Virus record (IMG/VR): IMGVR_UViG_3300009605_002428
Coordinates: 1-28,460 of that record
Direction: 5' to 3' (one strand)
From: a virus
DNA length: 28,460 bases
The position numbers and the translations under genes are program-made. This document shows, piece after piece, positions 15,930 to 23,028 of this stretch. Under the pieces are notes generated by a model. The model was not told the DNA's origin, made no database searches, and saw only the letters and a program-made list of their open reading frames with translations. Numbering within the stretch: position 1 is the first letter of the stretch; every line of letters starts with the position of its first letter.

Positions 15930-15940
15930 AAGGCATGGCG
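15915..15940. repeat. Inverted repeat around the recA/uvsX start
   Basis: CGCCATG (15915-15921) and CATGGCG (15934-15940) are perfect 7-base inverted repeats enclosing 12 bases that contain TATAAT. The right arm contains the ATG. As DNA it could be an operator over the -10 box; in read-through RNA it would form a hairpin that buries the start codon. Confidence 0.7.
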
Positions 15941-16906
15941 AATATTTTAGACGACATCTGTAAGAGGCTCGATGGAGCCAATCTCCTGTCCGAAGAGGGG
16001 CAGGTTCACGGGTATGTAGATTCCGGTTCCTACGCTCTCAACAAGATTATTTCGGGAGAGTATAATGGAGGATTTCCCATCGGAGGTATTACAGAGATTT
16101 ACGGTGAATCTTCGACAGCAAAAACAGTATTTCTTACTCATGCGTTCGTAGGAGCGCAGAAGCAGGGATACTATACGATTATGGTAGATAACGAACATGC
16201 GTATTCTCCTTCATTTGCTGAGACTTTAGGTGTTGATAGTGAAAGATTAATTTACACGATGCCGGAAACTATGGAAGATTGTTTTGAGACAATCGAAAAA
16301 GCTATACGAGCAATTCGTGAAACCGATAAAGATACCCCCATTGTTATTGGGTATGATTCTATCGGTGTGTCCCCCACAAGAAAAGAAATGGAGGGGGACC
16401 TAGGTAATAATAGTGAAATATCGGGTGCTTTGAGAGCAAAAGTTGCTGGACAATGCTTACGACGCATTAATCCCTTACTAAGAAAACACAAAGCCTGTCT
16501 TATCATTATTAACCAAGTTCGTAGTAAAGTTGGTTTGGTGTTTGGTGACCCACGCACAAAAGCTGGAGGAGGCAAAGCTCTCCTTTATTATTGTGCCGTG
16601 TCCCTCGAAGCTGCATCTGGAAAAAGTGATATACTATACGATGATGTTAAAAACCCGACTGGAATTAAGGGCACTATGAGATGTGTAAAAAACAAAGTAA
16701 CTGTCCCCTATCAAGATTGTGATTTTAAACTTCTGTATAATGAAGGATTGCAGCGAGACTACGGACTAACCAATTCAGCCTATAAAAGTGGAGTAGTGAC
16801 TTCCCCCTCTAAAGGTTGGTACTCTTTGGATGGCAAGAGCAAAGCTCGTGCCGCCGATTTAACTTCAACCCTCTGTGGTATGATAGAAGAAGGAACCTTA
16901 ATATGA
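15935..16906 (+). CDS. uvsX: RecA/UvsX-type recombinase
   Basis: A 323-residue strand-exchange ATPase. Order of features: an N-terminal helix, GSYALNKIISGEYNGGFPIG (31-50), Walker A GESSTAKT (57-64), VDNEHAYSPSFAETLGVD (84-101) with the catalytic Glu E87, Walker B IVIGYDSIG (136-144), and NQVRSKVGLVFGDPRTKAGGG (193-213) as the second DNA-binding loop, matching RecA's NQIR..G..FG.PET..GG. The Walker A Gly before Lys is Ala (G-x4-A-K-T), a departure of the sort phage UvsX proteins tolerate. The C-terminal domain of bacterial RecA is largely missing, as in phage forms. Acts with gp32 and the possible UvsY. Ends ATGA with the rmlC-like gene. Confidence 0.94.
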   Translation: MANILDDICKRLDGANLLSEEGQVHGYVDSGSYALNKIISGEYNGGFPIGGITEIYGESSTAKTVFLTHAFVGAQKQGYYTIMVDNEHAYSPSFAETLGVDSERLIYTMPETMEDCFETIEKAIRAIRETDKDTPIVIGYDSIGVSPTRKEMEGDLGNNSEISGALRAKVAGQCLRRINPLLRKHKACLIIINQVRSKVGLVFGDPRTKAGGGKALLYYCAVSLEAASGKSDILYDDVKNPTGIKGTMRCVKNKVTVPYQDCDFKLLYNEGLQRDYGLTNSAYKSGVVTSPSKGWYSLDGKSKARAADLTSTLCGMIEEGTLI

Positions 16907-17340
16907 GCCGTTTAATTAAACTCGATAAATTTGTGGATTCTCGTGGGTGGAGTCTTAACGATATCTATTCTATGTTCAATCCTAAGCTAGTAGATGCTAA
17001 TGACTACCAAATAAATTATTCTATATTATATCCTGGTATTGTTAAGGCGTGGCACAGACACAAATATCAAGATGATTATTTCTGCATCCTTAAAGGCATG
17101 GCTCAAGTAGGCTTATATAGCAAGGAGAAGGGTATTGAAAAACATTTTATTGGGGAACATAACCCTGCAATAGTTCATGTGAAGGCAGGAGAATGGCATG
17201 GGCTAACTGCTGTTGGCAATGAACCGTGCGGTTTATTATACCTTGTTACAAAGAAGTATAACTCCGATGAGCCTGACGAGGAACGTGCGTCATGGAATTC
17301 ATTTGGGGATGACAGCTTCTGGTATCCGGAGTGGAAGTAA
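16903..17340 (+). CDS. rmlC: RmlC-like dTDP-sugar 3,5-epimerase (cupin)
   Basis: Start at ATG 16903, overlapping the uvsX stop as ATGA; the frame is open further upstream, but that would run inside uvsX. The 145-residue cupin has DSRGWSLNDIYS (12-23), KAWHRHKYQDDYFCILKG (48-65) with H51 and H53, IVHVKAGEWHGL (90-101) with H99, and LLYLVTKKYNSDEPDEERASW (111-131) with the C-terminal Tyr region, all in RmlC order. RmlC epimerises dTDP-4-keto-6-deoxyglucose on the way to dTDP-L-rhamnose. It is shorter than E. coli RmlC (185). The other three Rml enzymes are encoded 3-6 kb downstream. Related cupin ketoisomerases (FdtA type) are the alternative. Confidence 0.78.
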   Translation: MSRLIKLDKFVDSRGWSLNDIYSMFNPKLVDANDYQINYSILYPGIVKAWHRHKYQDDYFCILKGMAQVGLYSKEKGIEKHFIGEHNPAIVHVKAGEWHGLTAVGNEPCGLLYLVTKKYNSDEPDEERASWNSFGDDSFWYPEWK

Positions 17341-17624
17341 TGGTTGATTTTATGGTTGAATCGATAGGTTTTATTATAGGATTCTTATTTATCATTTTAT
17401 GGGTTCCTATGGCGGGATGGCAATGTGGAGTAGCATCGGCAGAATTAATAACAGAGATGTTTAGAAAGGATGAAGACCACAGGAAGCCCACTCCCCAAGA
17501 AGACCCCATCCCAGACCGCGAAAAAAGACCTAAGAAATTATCAGGCAAATCTTCAAAATCTAGCTATCCTGTGATAGAAGACTATACTGAGGAATACAAA
17601 ATTACTAACCCCGTAGACTTTTAG
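17340..17624 (+). CDS. Small single-span membrane protein
   Basis: ATG 17340 overlaps the upstream stop (TAATG); a GTG three codons earlier is also in frame. The 94-residue product has one strong membrane segment, SIGFIIGFLFIILWVPMAGW (about 8-27), with no charged residue between 7 and 40, and then a hydrophilic, proline- and lysine-rich tail. There is no cleavable signal or lipobox. Function unknown; single-span phage proteins of this size may belong to lysis or host-membrane functions. Confidence 0.68.
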   Translation: MVDFMVESIGFIIGFLFIILWVPMAGWQCGVASAELITEMFRKDEDHRKPTPQEDPIPDREKRPKKLSGKSSKSSYPVIEDYTEEYKITNPVDF

Positions 17625-17650
17625 CCCTAGATATACATGAGGATTATCTT

Positions 17651-18043
17651 ATGATTAACGAAGTAAAGGCTAAATCCGGTAACAAAAAGGTTTCTCCTAC
17701 AAAAAGGGGGAAGCTAGATACGGGCAAAAAAGCTCGTGTTCCCGTTCACGCTTCTATTAGCGATGCTCTTAGTAAGCACAGTTACGGACATTACTTTACG
17801 ACTCCAGCATCAGATAGGATTTATGTTATAACGCATGGTACATGGGGAGAGAAATCTAAAGACAAAGTTGTAAAGGGATTTCCTGGAAAGACCGATATCA
17901 ATGTAATTAAAGCATATTCCAAAAGAACCAATGTGAAGCATGGTCCGGCAAAGATGCCAACCAGTTCCAAAGGTAAAGCCAAAGCTGGTTATGCCACTAA
18001 AAAATATAAAAACTTAGAAAAAAGAAAGACCCCGCTAGATTAA
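17651..18043 (+). CDS. Lysine-rich basic protein, unknown function
   Basis: A 130-residue protein with GAGGA seven bases upstream as SD. The two ends are strongly basic and low-complexity (KSGNKKVSPTKRGKLDTGKKAR; KGKAKAGYATKKYKNLEKRK), flanking a more ordered middle (ISDALSKHSYGHYFTTPASDRIYVITHGTWGE, 36-67). That composition suggests binding to nucleic acid or an acidic partner. Overlaps the next gene as TAATG. I do not recognise the family. Confidence 0.72.
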   Translation: MINEVKAKSGNKKVSPTKRGKLDTGKKARVPVHASISDALSKHSYGHYFTTPASDRIYVITHGTWGEKSKDKVVKGFPGKTDINVIKAYSKRTNVKHGPAKMPTSSKGKAKAGYATKKYKNLEKRKTPLD

Positions 18044-18357
18044 TGCCTAAAATATACACACCCAAAACGAGCTACTTCTCTGAACAAAGAGTTCAGAAGA
18101 TGGCGAAGGATGTAATACGGGATAGTACGCAGGACAGAAAACTGGCACTTGAGGCTTTTGAGTATTTCAAAGAAATGGTAGGTGACAATCCTCTAGACGA
18201 TAAAGCTAAGGCAGAAATGTCTAAGGCGTTAGACCTTGCTCAAGGTGCAAACGATAAGGTTGTTAAGATACTTGATTTGATGCTTAAGATGACTCAAGCA
18301 GAAATGAAAACCTCTAAAGCGACGGACCCAATGTCGTTTGAAGACCTGAGCAAATGA
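18043..18357 (+). CDS. Helical protein, unknown function
   Basis: A 104-residue protein, nearly all alpha-helical by composition, with heptad-like stretches (DRKLALEAFEYFKEMV, 31-46; ANDKVVKILDLMLKMTQAEMK, 73-93). The pattern of a tandem helix pair ending in a leucine-rich coiled segment is loosely like the small terminase subunits of T4-type phages, but no terminase large subunit is in the window and I would not assert it. Coupled upstream by TAATG and downstream by ATGA. Confidence 0.72.
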   Translation: MPKIYTPKTSYFSEQRVQKMAKDVIRDSTQDRKLALEAFEYFKEMVGDNPLDDKAKAEMSKALDLAQGANDKVVKILDLMLKMTQAEMKTSKATDPMSFEDLSK

Positions 18358-19604
18358 TGCGGAAAGAATTTAAAAACAAATTTATCGTCTACTCTCACTC
18401 CCTGGACAGGTTTATACCTATTAAGAAGTTGGATGACGATGAGTTGGATTCTTTGGTCATGGATATGCTTGATGCCATTACCACCCCAAGGTATTCCATT
18501 ACGGAGTACGTGAGTTTTATATTGAAGCATTTGGTTATAGGCTACGATGAGGTAATGAAGGAGTGCAAAGAAGACGGTGCGCCCGAGGCATTGTTTGAGT
18601 GTGTGACTGAAATTTATCAAGGCTTCTCATTAGAGATGATAAACAAAACTATCAACGCTTATATTGAGGAGAAGGGAGGTCGTTCCAAGACCACACGAAG
18701 AAAGAAACCACTTACTTACTCTGACCTGTCCTCTATTGAGAACCAGATAAAAGAGATTATAGTAGGGCAGGAGGAGCCAATAACCGAAATAATGCAACAG
18801 CTTAGGTTAATGCGTTCTGGGTTATCGGACAATTCAAACCTCTTCTTCATTGGACCTACAGGTGTGGGCAAGACTGAGTTGGCTCGCGTCCTGGCGAAAA
18901 AAGTGTTGGGGTCGAAGAAGAAGTTGTTAAAGATAAACTGTGGTGAATACTCCAACTCTCATGAGTATGCCAAATTGGTTGGAAGCCCACCGGGGTACAT
19001 TGGACACAACGAGAAGGGCATCCTGTCAGAAAAGGCTGCAAAGACTAATGAGTGGGTTATAGTGTTTGATGAGATTGAGAAGGCTCACTCGAAACTTTTT
19101 GACCTTCTTCTGAATCTTATGGATGAGGGAACAATAACTGATTCTCATGGAGTTGAATTAGATTTTACCAAGTCTTTGTTATTGTTTACTAGCAATATTG
19201 GTTTACGTGAATATGTAGGAAAAACTACTTTAGGCTTCGGAGATGTGCAGCATACGTACGATAATGCTAAGGAAAATATAGATAGAGTTTTCAAAGAGAA
19301 ATTTTCTCCGGAATTTAGGAACCGTTTAGACAACACTATATTCTTCAACGCACTAAATAAAGATGACGCTGAAAAGATAGTTCGCTTACAGCTTAAGGAA
19401 CTTCCCATACGCGTCACTAAAAAACTGGTGCATTTCATCACCGAAAACGCTTTTTCCGAGGAATTCGGTGCTCGAAATATCAAAAGGTTTATTAAAAACA
19501 ACATTTCAATTAAGATTGCAGATGAAATCCTGAAAGGGGGAGACTCTGTAAAATACAAACCATTATTTAAAAAGAATGAATTCATCGGAGTCCAAGCCTG
19601 TTAG
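18354..19604 (+). CDS. Clp/Hsp100-type AAA+ ATPase
   Basis: A 416-residue unfoldase-like ATPase. The first ~125 residues are helical and not recognisable. Then IIVGQEEPITEIMQQLRLMRSG (135-156), Walker A GPTGVGKT (167-174), substrate pore loop SPPGYIGHNE (211-220) with aromatic Y215, Walker B VIVFDEIEKA (235-244), sensor 1 LLLFTSNIGLRE (276-286), FSPEFRNRLD (317-326) with the arginine finger, and sensor 2 EEFGARNIKRFI (369-380). This is the ClpA/ClpB second-ring module as a single ring. No ClpP is nearby and I see no clear ClpP-binding loop, so disassembly or remodelling, or use of host ClpP, are both open. ATG 18354 and 18357 are equally possible. Confidence 0.9.
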   Translation: MMRKEFKNKFIVYSHSLDRFIPIKKLDDDELDSLVMDMLDAITTPRYSITEYVSFILKHLVIGYDEVMKECKEDGAPEALFECVTEIYQGFSLEMINKTINAYIEEKGGRSKTTRRKKPLTYSDLSSIENQIKEIIVGQEEPITEIMQQLRLMRSGLSDNSNLFFIGPTGVGKTELARVLAKKVLGSKKKLLKINCGEYSNSHEYAKLVGSPPGYIGHNEKGILSEKAAKTNEWVIVFDEIEKAHSKLFDLLLNLMDEGTITDSHGVELDFTKSLLLFTSNIGLREYVGKTTLGFGDVQHTYDNAKENIDRVFKEKFSPEFRNRLDNTIFFNALNKDDAEKIVRLQLKELPIRVTKKLVHFITENAFSEEFGARNIKRFIKNNISIKIADEILKGGDSVKYKPLFKKNEFIGVQAC

Positions 19605-19836
19605 ACTGTCTATGTCCAATCTCCTCCCTGTACTTACCTGTGCTGTTGCTGTAGCTGTGTCATGGGGTACTCTGGACGCTCAAGTAAATGAATTAGAACA
19701 GAAGGTTTCCACCTTGGAGGAGAGGACTCTGGTGCAACTGGAAAGCCTCAATGAAGGTATGAATAATCTCCGTGTAGAACTGGCTAAAGTATCCAACGAC
19801 CTAGAGTGGATGAAAGACCAGATGAAAGAAAACTAG
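19576..19836 (+). CDS. Membrane-anchored coiled-coil protein (possible inner-membrane spanin)
   Basis: An 86-residue protein overlapping the Clp gene by 29 bases; ATG 19612 inside the frame is an alternative start. A short N-terminal leader is followed by a membrane segment LLPVLTCAVAVAVSWGTL (16-33) and then a clear heptad pattern, VNELEQKVSTLEERTLVQLESL continuing to the end (about 37-86). One N-terminal anchor plus a coiled coil outside is the topology of i-spanins and of XhlA-like proteins. No lysis gene is adjacent, so this stays a suggestion. Confidence 0.68.
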   Translation: MNSSESKPVRLSMSNLLPVLTCAVAVAVSWGTLDAQVNELEQKVSTLEERTLVQLESLNEGMNNLRVELAKVSNDLEWMKDQMKEN

Positions 19837-19866
19837 GTTTTCGGGTCCGTTTCGGGGCAACAGGAC

Positions 19867-19872
19867 TATAAT
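19867..19872 (+). promoter_or_regulatory. TATAAT promoter box before the 86-residue gene at 19907
   Basis: ACTATAATAG carries a perfect TATAAT. The position 17 bases upstream reads GTCCGT, not a good -35. The same ACTATAATAG string precedes the small gene at 24048. The transcript start would fall near 19879, giving a leader of about 28 bases with an SD, unlike the leaderless-looking sites at 15924, 20232 and 22588. Confidence 0.5.
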
Positions 19873-19883
19873 AGTATACATAA

Positions 19884-19900
19884 GGGCAAAAGCCCAGGAG
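19884..19900 (+). promoter_or_regulatory. Small hairpin joined to a Shine-Dalgarno
   Basis: GGGC-AAAA-GCCC (19884-19895) is directly followed by AGGAG (19896-19900), six bases before ATG 19907. The SD is one of the best in the window; the hairpin ends exactly at it and could modulate ribosome access. The stretch ATAAGGGCAAAAG also resembles the ATAAGTCAAAG box. Confidence 0.6.
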
Positions 19901-19906
19901 ACAAAA

Positions 19907-20167
19907 ATGCACAGTAAAGAATTTTCTTATAAGCCTGGAACTGATTCGAACCCCTCTGTTTTGGTGACTGCTGAAAATCAGCACACCCTGCGGGGCTTCA
20001 ACACAAATTACATGACCAAAGGTCAAGCGACCCGAATTCGTAATGAGTGGCGAAGGATTGAGAATCAGCCCTGGAAGCTCACTACTAAAGAGCGCGTTCT
20101 AATGAAGCGAGTTGGCTCACCAGCCAGGAACTCCTTCCGTTTGTACCGTAAAGAGTACATTAGCTAG
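19907..20167 (+). CDS. Small basic protein, unknown function
   Basis: An 86-residue protein with its own promoter box, a good SD and a terminator behind it, thus a one-gene transcription unit. The sequence is polar and basic: SYKPGTDSNPSVLVTAENQHTLRGFNTNYM, then QATRIRNEWRRIENQPWKLTTKERVLMKRVG and FRLYRKEYIS. The first half looks like beta strands and the second like a helix with many Arg/Trp. No membrane segment or cysteine. I do not recognise the family. A dedicated promoter suggests it is made in quantity. Confidence 0.8.
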   Translation: MHSKEFSYKPGTDSNPSVLVTAENQHTLRGFNTNYMTKGQATRIRNEWRRIENQPWKLTTKERVLMKRVGSPARNSFRLYRKEYIS

Positions 20168-20190
20168 AACGAGTTTAAGTTTTACCTTTT

Positions 20191-20220
20191 AATAGCGTAG
20201 GATTTTCCTACGCTATTTTT
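20191..20220 (+). terminator. Rho-independent terminator
   Basis: AATAGCGTAGGA (20191-20202), loop TTT, TCCTACGCTATT (20206-20217): a perfect 12-base stem running into TTT and then TTATTT. It ends the 19907 gene unit and insulates the rmlABD unit, whose promoter box starts 12 bases later. Confidence 0.94.
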
Positions 20221-20228
20221 TTATTTAG

Positions 20229-20237
20229 TGCTATAAT
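20229..20237 (+). promoter_or_regulatory. Extended -10 promoter of rmlA
   Basis: TGCTATAAT is an exact extended -10 (TGN-TATAAT). It ends six bases before ATG 20244, so the A of ATG would be the expected first transcribed base. There is no SD. No -35 is visible because the terminator stem occupies that position, which is consistent with the extended -10 form. Confidence 0.65.
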
Positions 20238-20243
20238 AAGCGT

Positions 20244-20972
20244 ATGAAAGGTATTGTATTAGCTGGGGGTCTAGGTACTCGTTTGCACCCTCTCACACAT
20301 GCGACTAACAAACACTTGTTACCTGTATATGACCGACCGATGGTATACTATCCGTTACAAACACTTGTAACTGCGGGTATTAAAGATGTTATGGTGGTAA
20401 CTGGTGGTCCTCATGCTGGGGACTTCATTCGTGTATTGAAAAATGGAGAAGACTTAGGTCTGGAGAAATTAAGTTATGGATATCAAGAAGGAGAAGGAGG
20501 AATCGCTGATGCTCTCGCTATGGCTGAACCTTTCGTCGGTGGTGATAGCTGTGTCGTCATTCTTGGCGATAATATTATTGCTGATGACATTTCTAATGTG
20601 GTTGAGCATCATGAGTCTATGGGAGGCTGTCAAATCCTTACCAAACAAGTTCCGGACCCGGAAAGGTTTGGTGTAGTTGAGTACGAACCTGTAGGGAGAG
20701 GAATAAAGGATATTATTGAGAAACCTGAGAATCCTCCGTCTGATGATGCAGTTATAGGTTTGTATATGTATGATAATACAGTATTCGACCGTATCAGGAG
20801 CCTAAAACCATCGGCTCGTGGTGAGTTGGAGGTTACAGATTTGAATAGGTCTTACCTCAGAGACGACCAACTAGAGGCACACAAACTTCACGGCACGTGG
20901 ATTGATTGTGGTACATTTGATTCTCTAGCTCACGCAACCCAAAAATTCTATGAAGACAAGAATCAAGAATAA
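20244..20972 (+). CDS. rmlA: Glucose-1-phosphate thymidylyltransferase
   Basis: A 242-residue nucleotidyltransferase making dTDP-glucose from glucose-1-phosphate and dTTP. The N-terminus has the signature GIVLAGGLGTRLHPLT (3-18), then NKHLLPVYDRPMVYYPLQTL (22-41) with the conserved Lys, YGYQEGEGGIADAL (78-91) and VILGDNI (105-111) with the metal-binding Asp D109. DPERFGVVEY, the conserved Glu in IIEKPENP, and the late GTWIDCGTFDSL are all as in RmlA. About 50 residues shorter than E. coli RfbA; it lacks the C-terminal extension, as in the short RmlA class. First gene of rmlABD. Confidence 0.96.
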   Translation: MKGIVLAGGLGTRLHPLTHATNKHLLPVYDRPMVYYPLQTLVTAGIKDVMVVTGGPHAGDFIRVLKNGEDLGLEKLSYGYQEGEGGIADALAMAEPFVGGDSCVVILGDNIIADDISNVVEHHESMGGCQILTKQVPDPERFGVVEYEPVGRGIKDIIEKPENPPSDDAVIGLYMYDNTVFDRIRSLKPSARGELEVTDLNRSYLRDDQLEAHKLHGTWIDCGTFDSLAHATQKFYEDKNQE

Positions 20973-21909
20973 AACAATTGTGGTAACGGGAGGCTGTGGG
21001 TTCATAGGTTCTCGTTTTATTAATTACGTATACTATAATACGCCACATAATATTATAAATGTGGACAAATATACTTATGCCGCAGACCACGACCGACTAC
21101 CTATCTCCATTCGTGACGATAATGATAGGTATCACTACCTCAAAGCAGATATTTGTGATGACATAATTAAGCATGAAGAGATTGAGAATGCGGACTATGT
21201 GGTTAACTTTGCCGCTGAGAGCCACGTAGACAACTCTATTGAGGACGGTAAGCCATTTGTGGATACGAACATAGGAGGAGTCTACAGTCTCTTAGAACAG
21301 TTTAGAAACGCTCCTAACCTAAAGAGATTCGTTCAGATTTCTACGGATGAAGTTTACGGAGACATGGACGATTATAGAGGAACTACCCATGCAACAGAAT
21401 CATTTTCGCTTAAACCATCTTCGTACTATTCGGCTTGTAAGGCATCGGCGGACCTATTGGTACAGTCGGCTGCGAGAACGTTTGGACTCAAATACCTCAT
21501 CACCCGAACCTGTAACAATTTCGGACCAGGACAAGACCCGGAAAAGTTCCTCCCCAAAATCGCTAAATGTATCGGGGAAGGAGGAAATGTTCCTGTTTAC
21601 GGAGATGGAGAACAGGTAAGGGAATGGATGTACGTGGATGATAATGTGGAAATAATCTATGGGTTAATGATGACGGCTCCCGACAATCAGGTTTATAATA
21701 TCGGGACAGGGTATAGTCGGACCAACAATGAAGTGGTGGATATGATTAGTGATGCATTAGGAGAAAATGTTAAATACGAATATGTGGAAGACCGTCTAGG
21801 ACATGATAGACGGTACGCACTTGATTGCGCTAAAGTGGATGAATACCTTTTAGACCACTTCATTCCTTACAGCCTAGACAATTATATTAAGGATACCTTT
21901 GGGAAATGA
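20950..21909 (+). CDS. rmlB: dTDP-glucose 4,6-dehydratase
   Basis: A 319-residue extended SDR that converts dTDP-glucose to dTDP-4-keto-6-deoxyglucose. NAD loop TGGCGFIGS (13-21), NVDKYTYAAD (37-46), NFAAESHVDNSI (86-97) characteristic of RmlB, the catalytic STDEVYGD (131-138) with the T-D-E triad, YSACK (160-164) with the catalytic Tyr/Lys, and CNNFGPGQDPEKFLPK. GDGEQVREWMYVDDN and EDRLGHDRRYALD follow as expected. Slightly shorter than E. coli RmlB (361). Its start overlaps rmlA by 23 bases. Confidence 0.96.
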   Translation: MKTRIKNKTIVVTGGCGFIGSRFINYVYYNTPHNIINVDKYTYAADHDRLPISIRDDNDRYHYLKADICDDIIKHEEIENADYVVNFAAESHVDNSIEDGKPFVDTNIGGVYSLLEQFRNAPNLKRFVQISTDEVYGDMDDYRGTTHATESFSLKPSSYYSACKASADLLVQSAARTFGLKYLITRTCNNFGPGQDPEKFLPKIAKCIGEGGNVPVYGDGEQVREWMYVDDNVEIIYGLMMTAPDNQVYNIGTGYSRTNNEVVDMISDALGENVKYEYVEDRLGHDRRYALDCAKVDEYLLDHFIPYSLDNYIKDTFGK

Positions 21910-22592
21910 GATTAGAAGGAAAAAGAATTTTAGTAACAGGTGCGCATGGACGACTAGGGAAAGAGTTAGTTCCCCTCCTGCGTAAAGAAGGAGCTAGAGT
22001 TATGGCTCCCAGCCGCAAGGAATGGGATGTAAGTGCTTTTCCCTGTGGCTTGGCAATGCCCGAAGACCCAGATGTTATTATACACGCGGCGGCTTACACA
22101 AATGTTGCGGGGTCAGAGGTAGAAAAAGATGAGTGCCGACTAACAAACGTTGACGGAACTCTCTCAGTTGCTAAATTGGCCAAACAGACAAAAGCTAAAT
22201 TAGTTTATATATCTTCAGATTATGTTGATGTACATCCTATGGGCTTCTACGCCTTTACCAAGAAGGCGGGAGAATCATTTGTAGATAAGAATAAGGGGTT
22301 AATTATAAGAACCTCATTTAAACCAAGGGGTTTGTGGGGGGAGAATAAATTAGAGGGAGTGTTTCATCCTGTTTATACCAATGCGGATTGGGTGGATGTT
22401 ATTGCCTCTAAGGTTGTGGATGTAGTTTGCTCAGACTTGACAGGTATGGTGAATGTGGGAACCTCACCTAAAACCTTAAAAGACTTAGCAATCCAAGAGT
22501 ATCCAGAGGTGGAGGAAATACCTGTAGAAGAAGCAGATGAGTTATTAGGGTATATTTATCCACGAGATACTACTATGGAACTAACTATATAA
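21906..22592 (+). CDS. rmlD: dTDP-4-dehydrorhamnose reductase
   Basis: A 228-residue SDR for the last step to dTDP-L-rhamnose. NAD(P) loop TGAHGRLG (11-18), DVIIHAAAYTNVAGSEVEKD (56-75) as in RmlD, NVDGTLSVAKLAK (81-93), YISSDYVDV (101-109) and catalytic Y115-x3-K119. The stretch between the SDYV strand and YxxxK is about 6 residues, where RmlD usually has about 25 (VFDG..., PY.E.D.P.P), and the C-terminal substrate domain is also short: 228 against about 290 residues. ATGA overlap with rmlB. Confidence 0.85.
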   Translation: MRLEGKRILVTGAHGRLGKELVPLLRKEGARVMAPSRKEWDVSAFPCGLAMPEDPDVIIHAAAYTNVAGSEVEKDECRLTNVDGTLSVAKLAKQTKAKLVYISSDYVDVHPMGFYAFTKKAGESFVDKNKGLIIRTSFKPRGLWGENKLEGVFHPVYTNADWVDVIASKVVDVVCSDLTGMVNVGTSPKTLKDLAIQEYPEVEEIPVEEADELLGYIYPRDTTMELTI

Positions 22593-22593
22593 T
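22588..22593 (+). promoter_or_regulatory. TATAAT box six bases before the next start
   Basis: TATAAT overlaps the rmlD stop codon and ends six bases before ATG 22600. This is the same geometry as at rmlA (six bases) and uvsX (five). No SD is present. Overlap with the tandem stop codons TAATAA means part of the match is imposed by the stop. Confidence 0.45.
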
Positions 22594-22599
22594 AATACT

Positions 22600-23028
22600 A
22601 TGCCACGATATGACCCTTGGACAAAAAAGAGGCACGGATTCCCTCGTACAGACTCCCCTGCTTTTCAAAGAGAATGGAAATCACTAGGTTCTAGTGGTGT
22701 TCTTTTGGATGATACCGCTTCACAGATAGTTGTAAAAGCCGCTTCGGGACCCTCTGAATCAGGTGTAAGTGGTACTTTATATCTTTGGGGTCTAGGTATG
22801 TGTACAACTAATAGCGCGGCGGCTGGAGGACATATAAAGGATGATGCAGGAAATACCCTCGCTACTGTTGTGTCTACCCGTAATGGTCCGTTCTTCCTTC
22901 AATTACCTACTCCGATTAAACTTCCTCAAAATTCCAATCTGGTATACCATCAGATAATATATCGAGCGGAAAGTTATTTAACTCCTTTCTATTCAACTAC
23001 GAGAGAACCTCAGGAGACGGGAACATAA
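22600..23028 (+). CDS. Possible virion protein, paralogue A
   Basis: A 142-residue, mostly beta-strand protein rich in Gly, Ser and Thr, without membrane segment or signal. It shares an outline with the next gene product: P-W near the N-terminus, then F-P-R-T/F-R-D with DSP, VLLDD/VLLDG, a Gly/Ser-rich loop, NGPFFLQLPTPIKLP (about 102-116) against NGPWFQGYELPIKIHG, and a closing strand with Y. Tandem, soluble beta-sandwich-like proteins of this size in phages are often capsid decoration, head-fibre or neck proteins; this is inference. Confidence 0.7.
   Translation: MPRYDPWTKKRHGFPRTDSPAFQREWKSLGSSGVLLDDTASQIVVKAASGPSESGVSGTLYLWGLGMCTTNSAAAGGHIKDDAGNTLATVVSTRNGPFFLQLPTPIKLPQNSNLVYHQIIYRAESYLTPFYSTTREPQETGT

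Noticed and set aside
19145-19585. Open - strand frame (146 codons) opposite the Clp-type ATPase
   Set aside because: Shadow of a well-supported gene; Ser/Leu-rich composition is typical of antisense reading of such coding sequence.
21025-21045. TATAAT-like string inside rmlB as an internal promoter
   Set aside because: It lies in coding sequence, about 80 bases after the rmlB start, with no gene start downstream that would use it.
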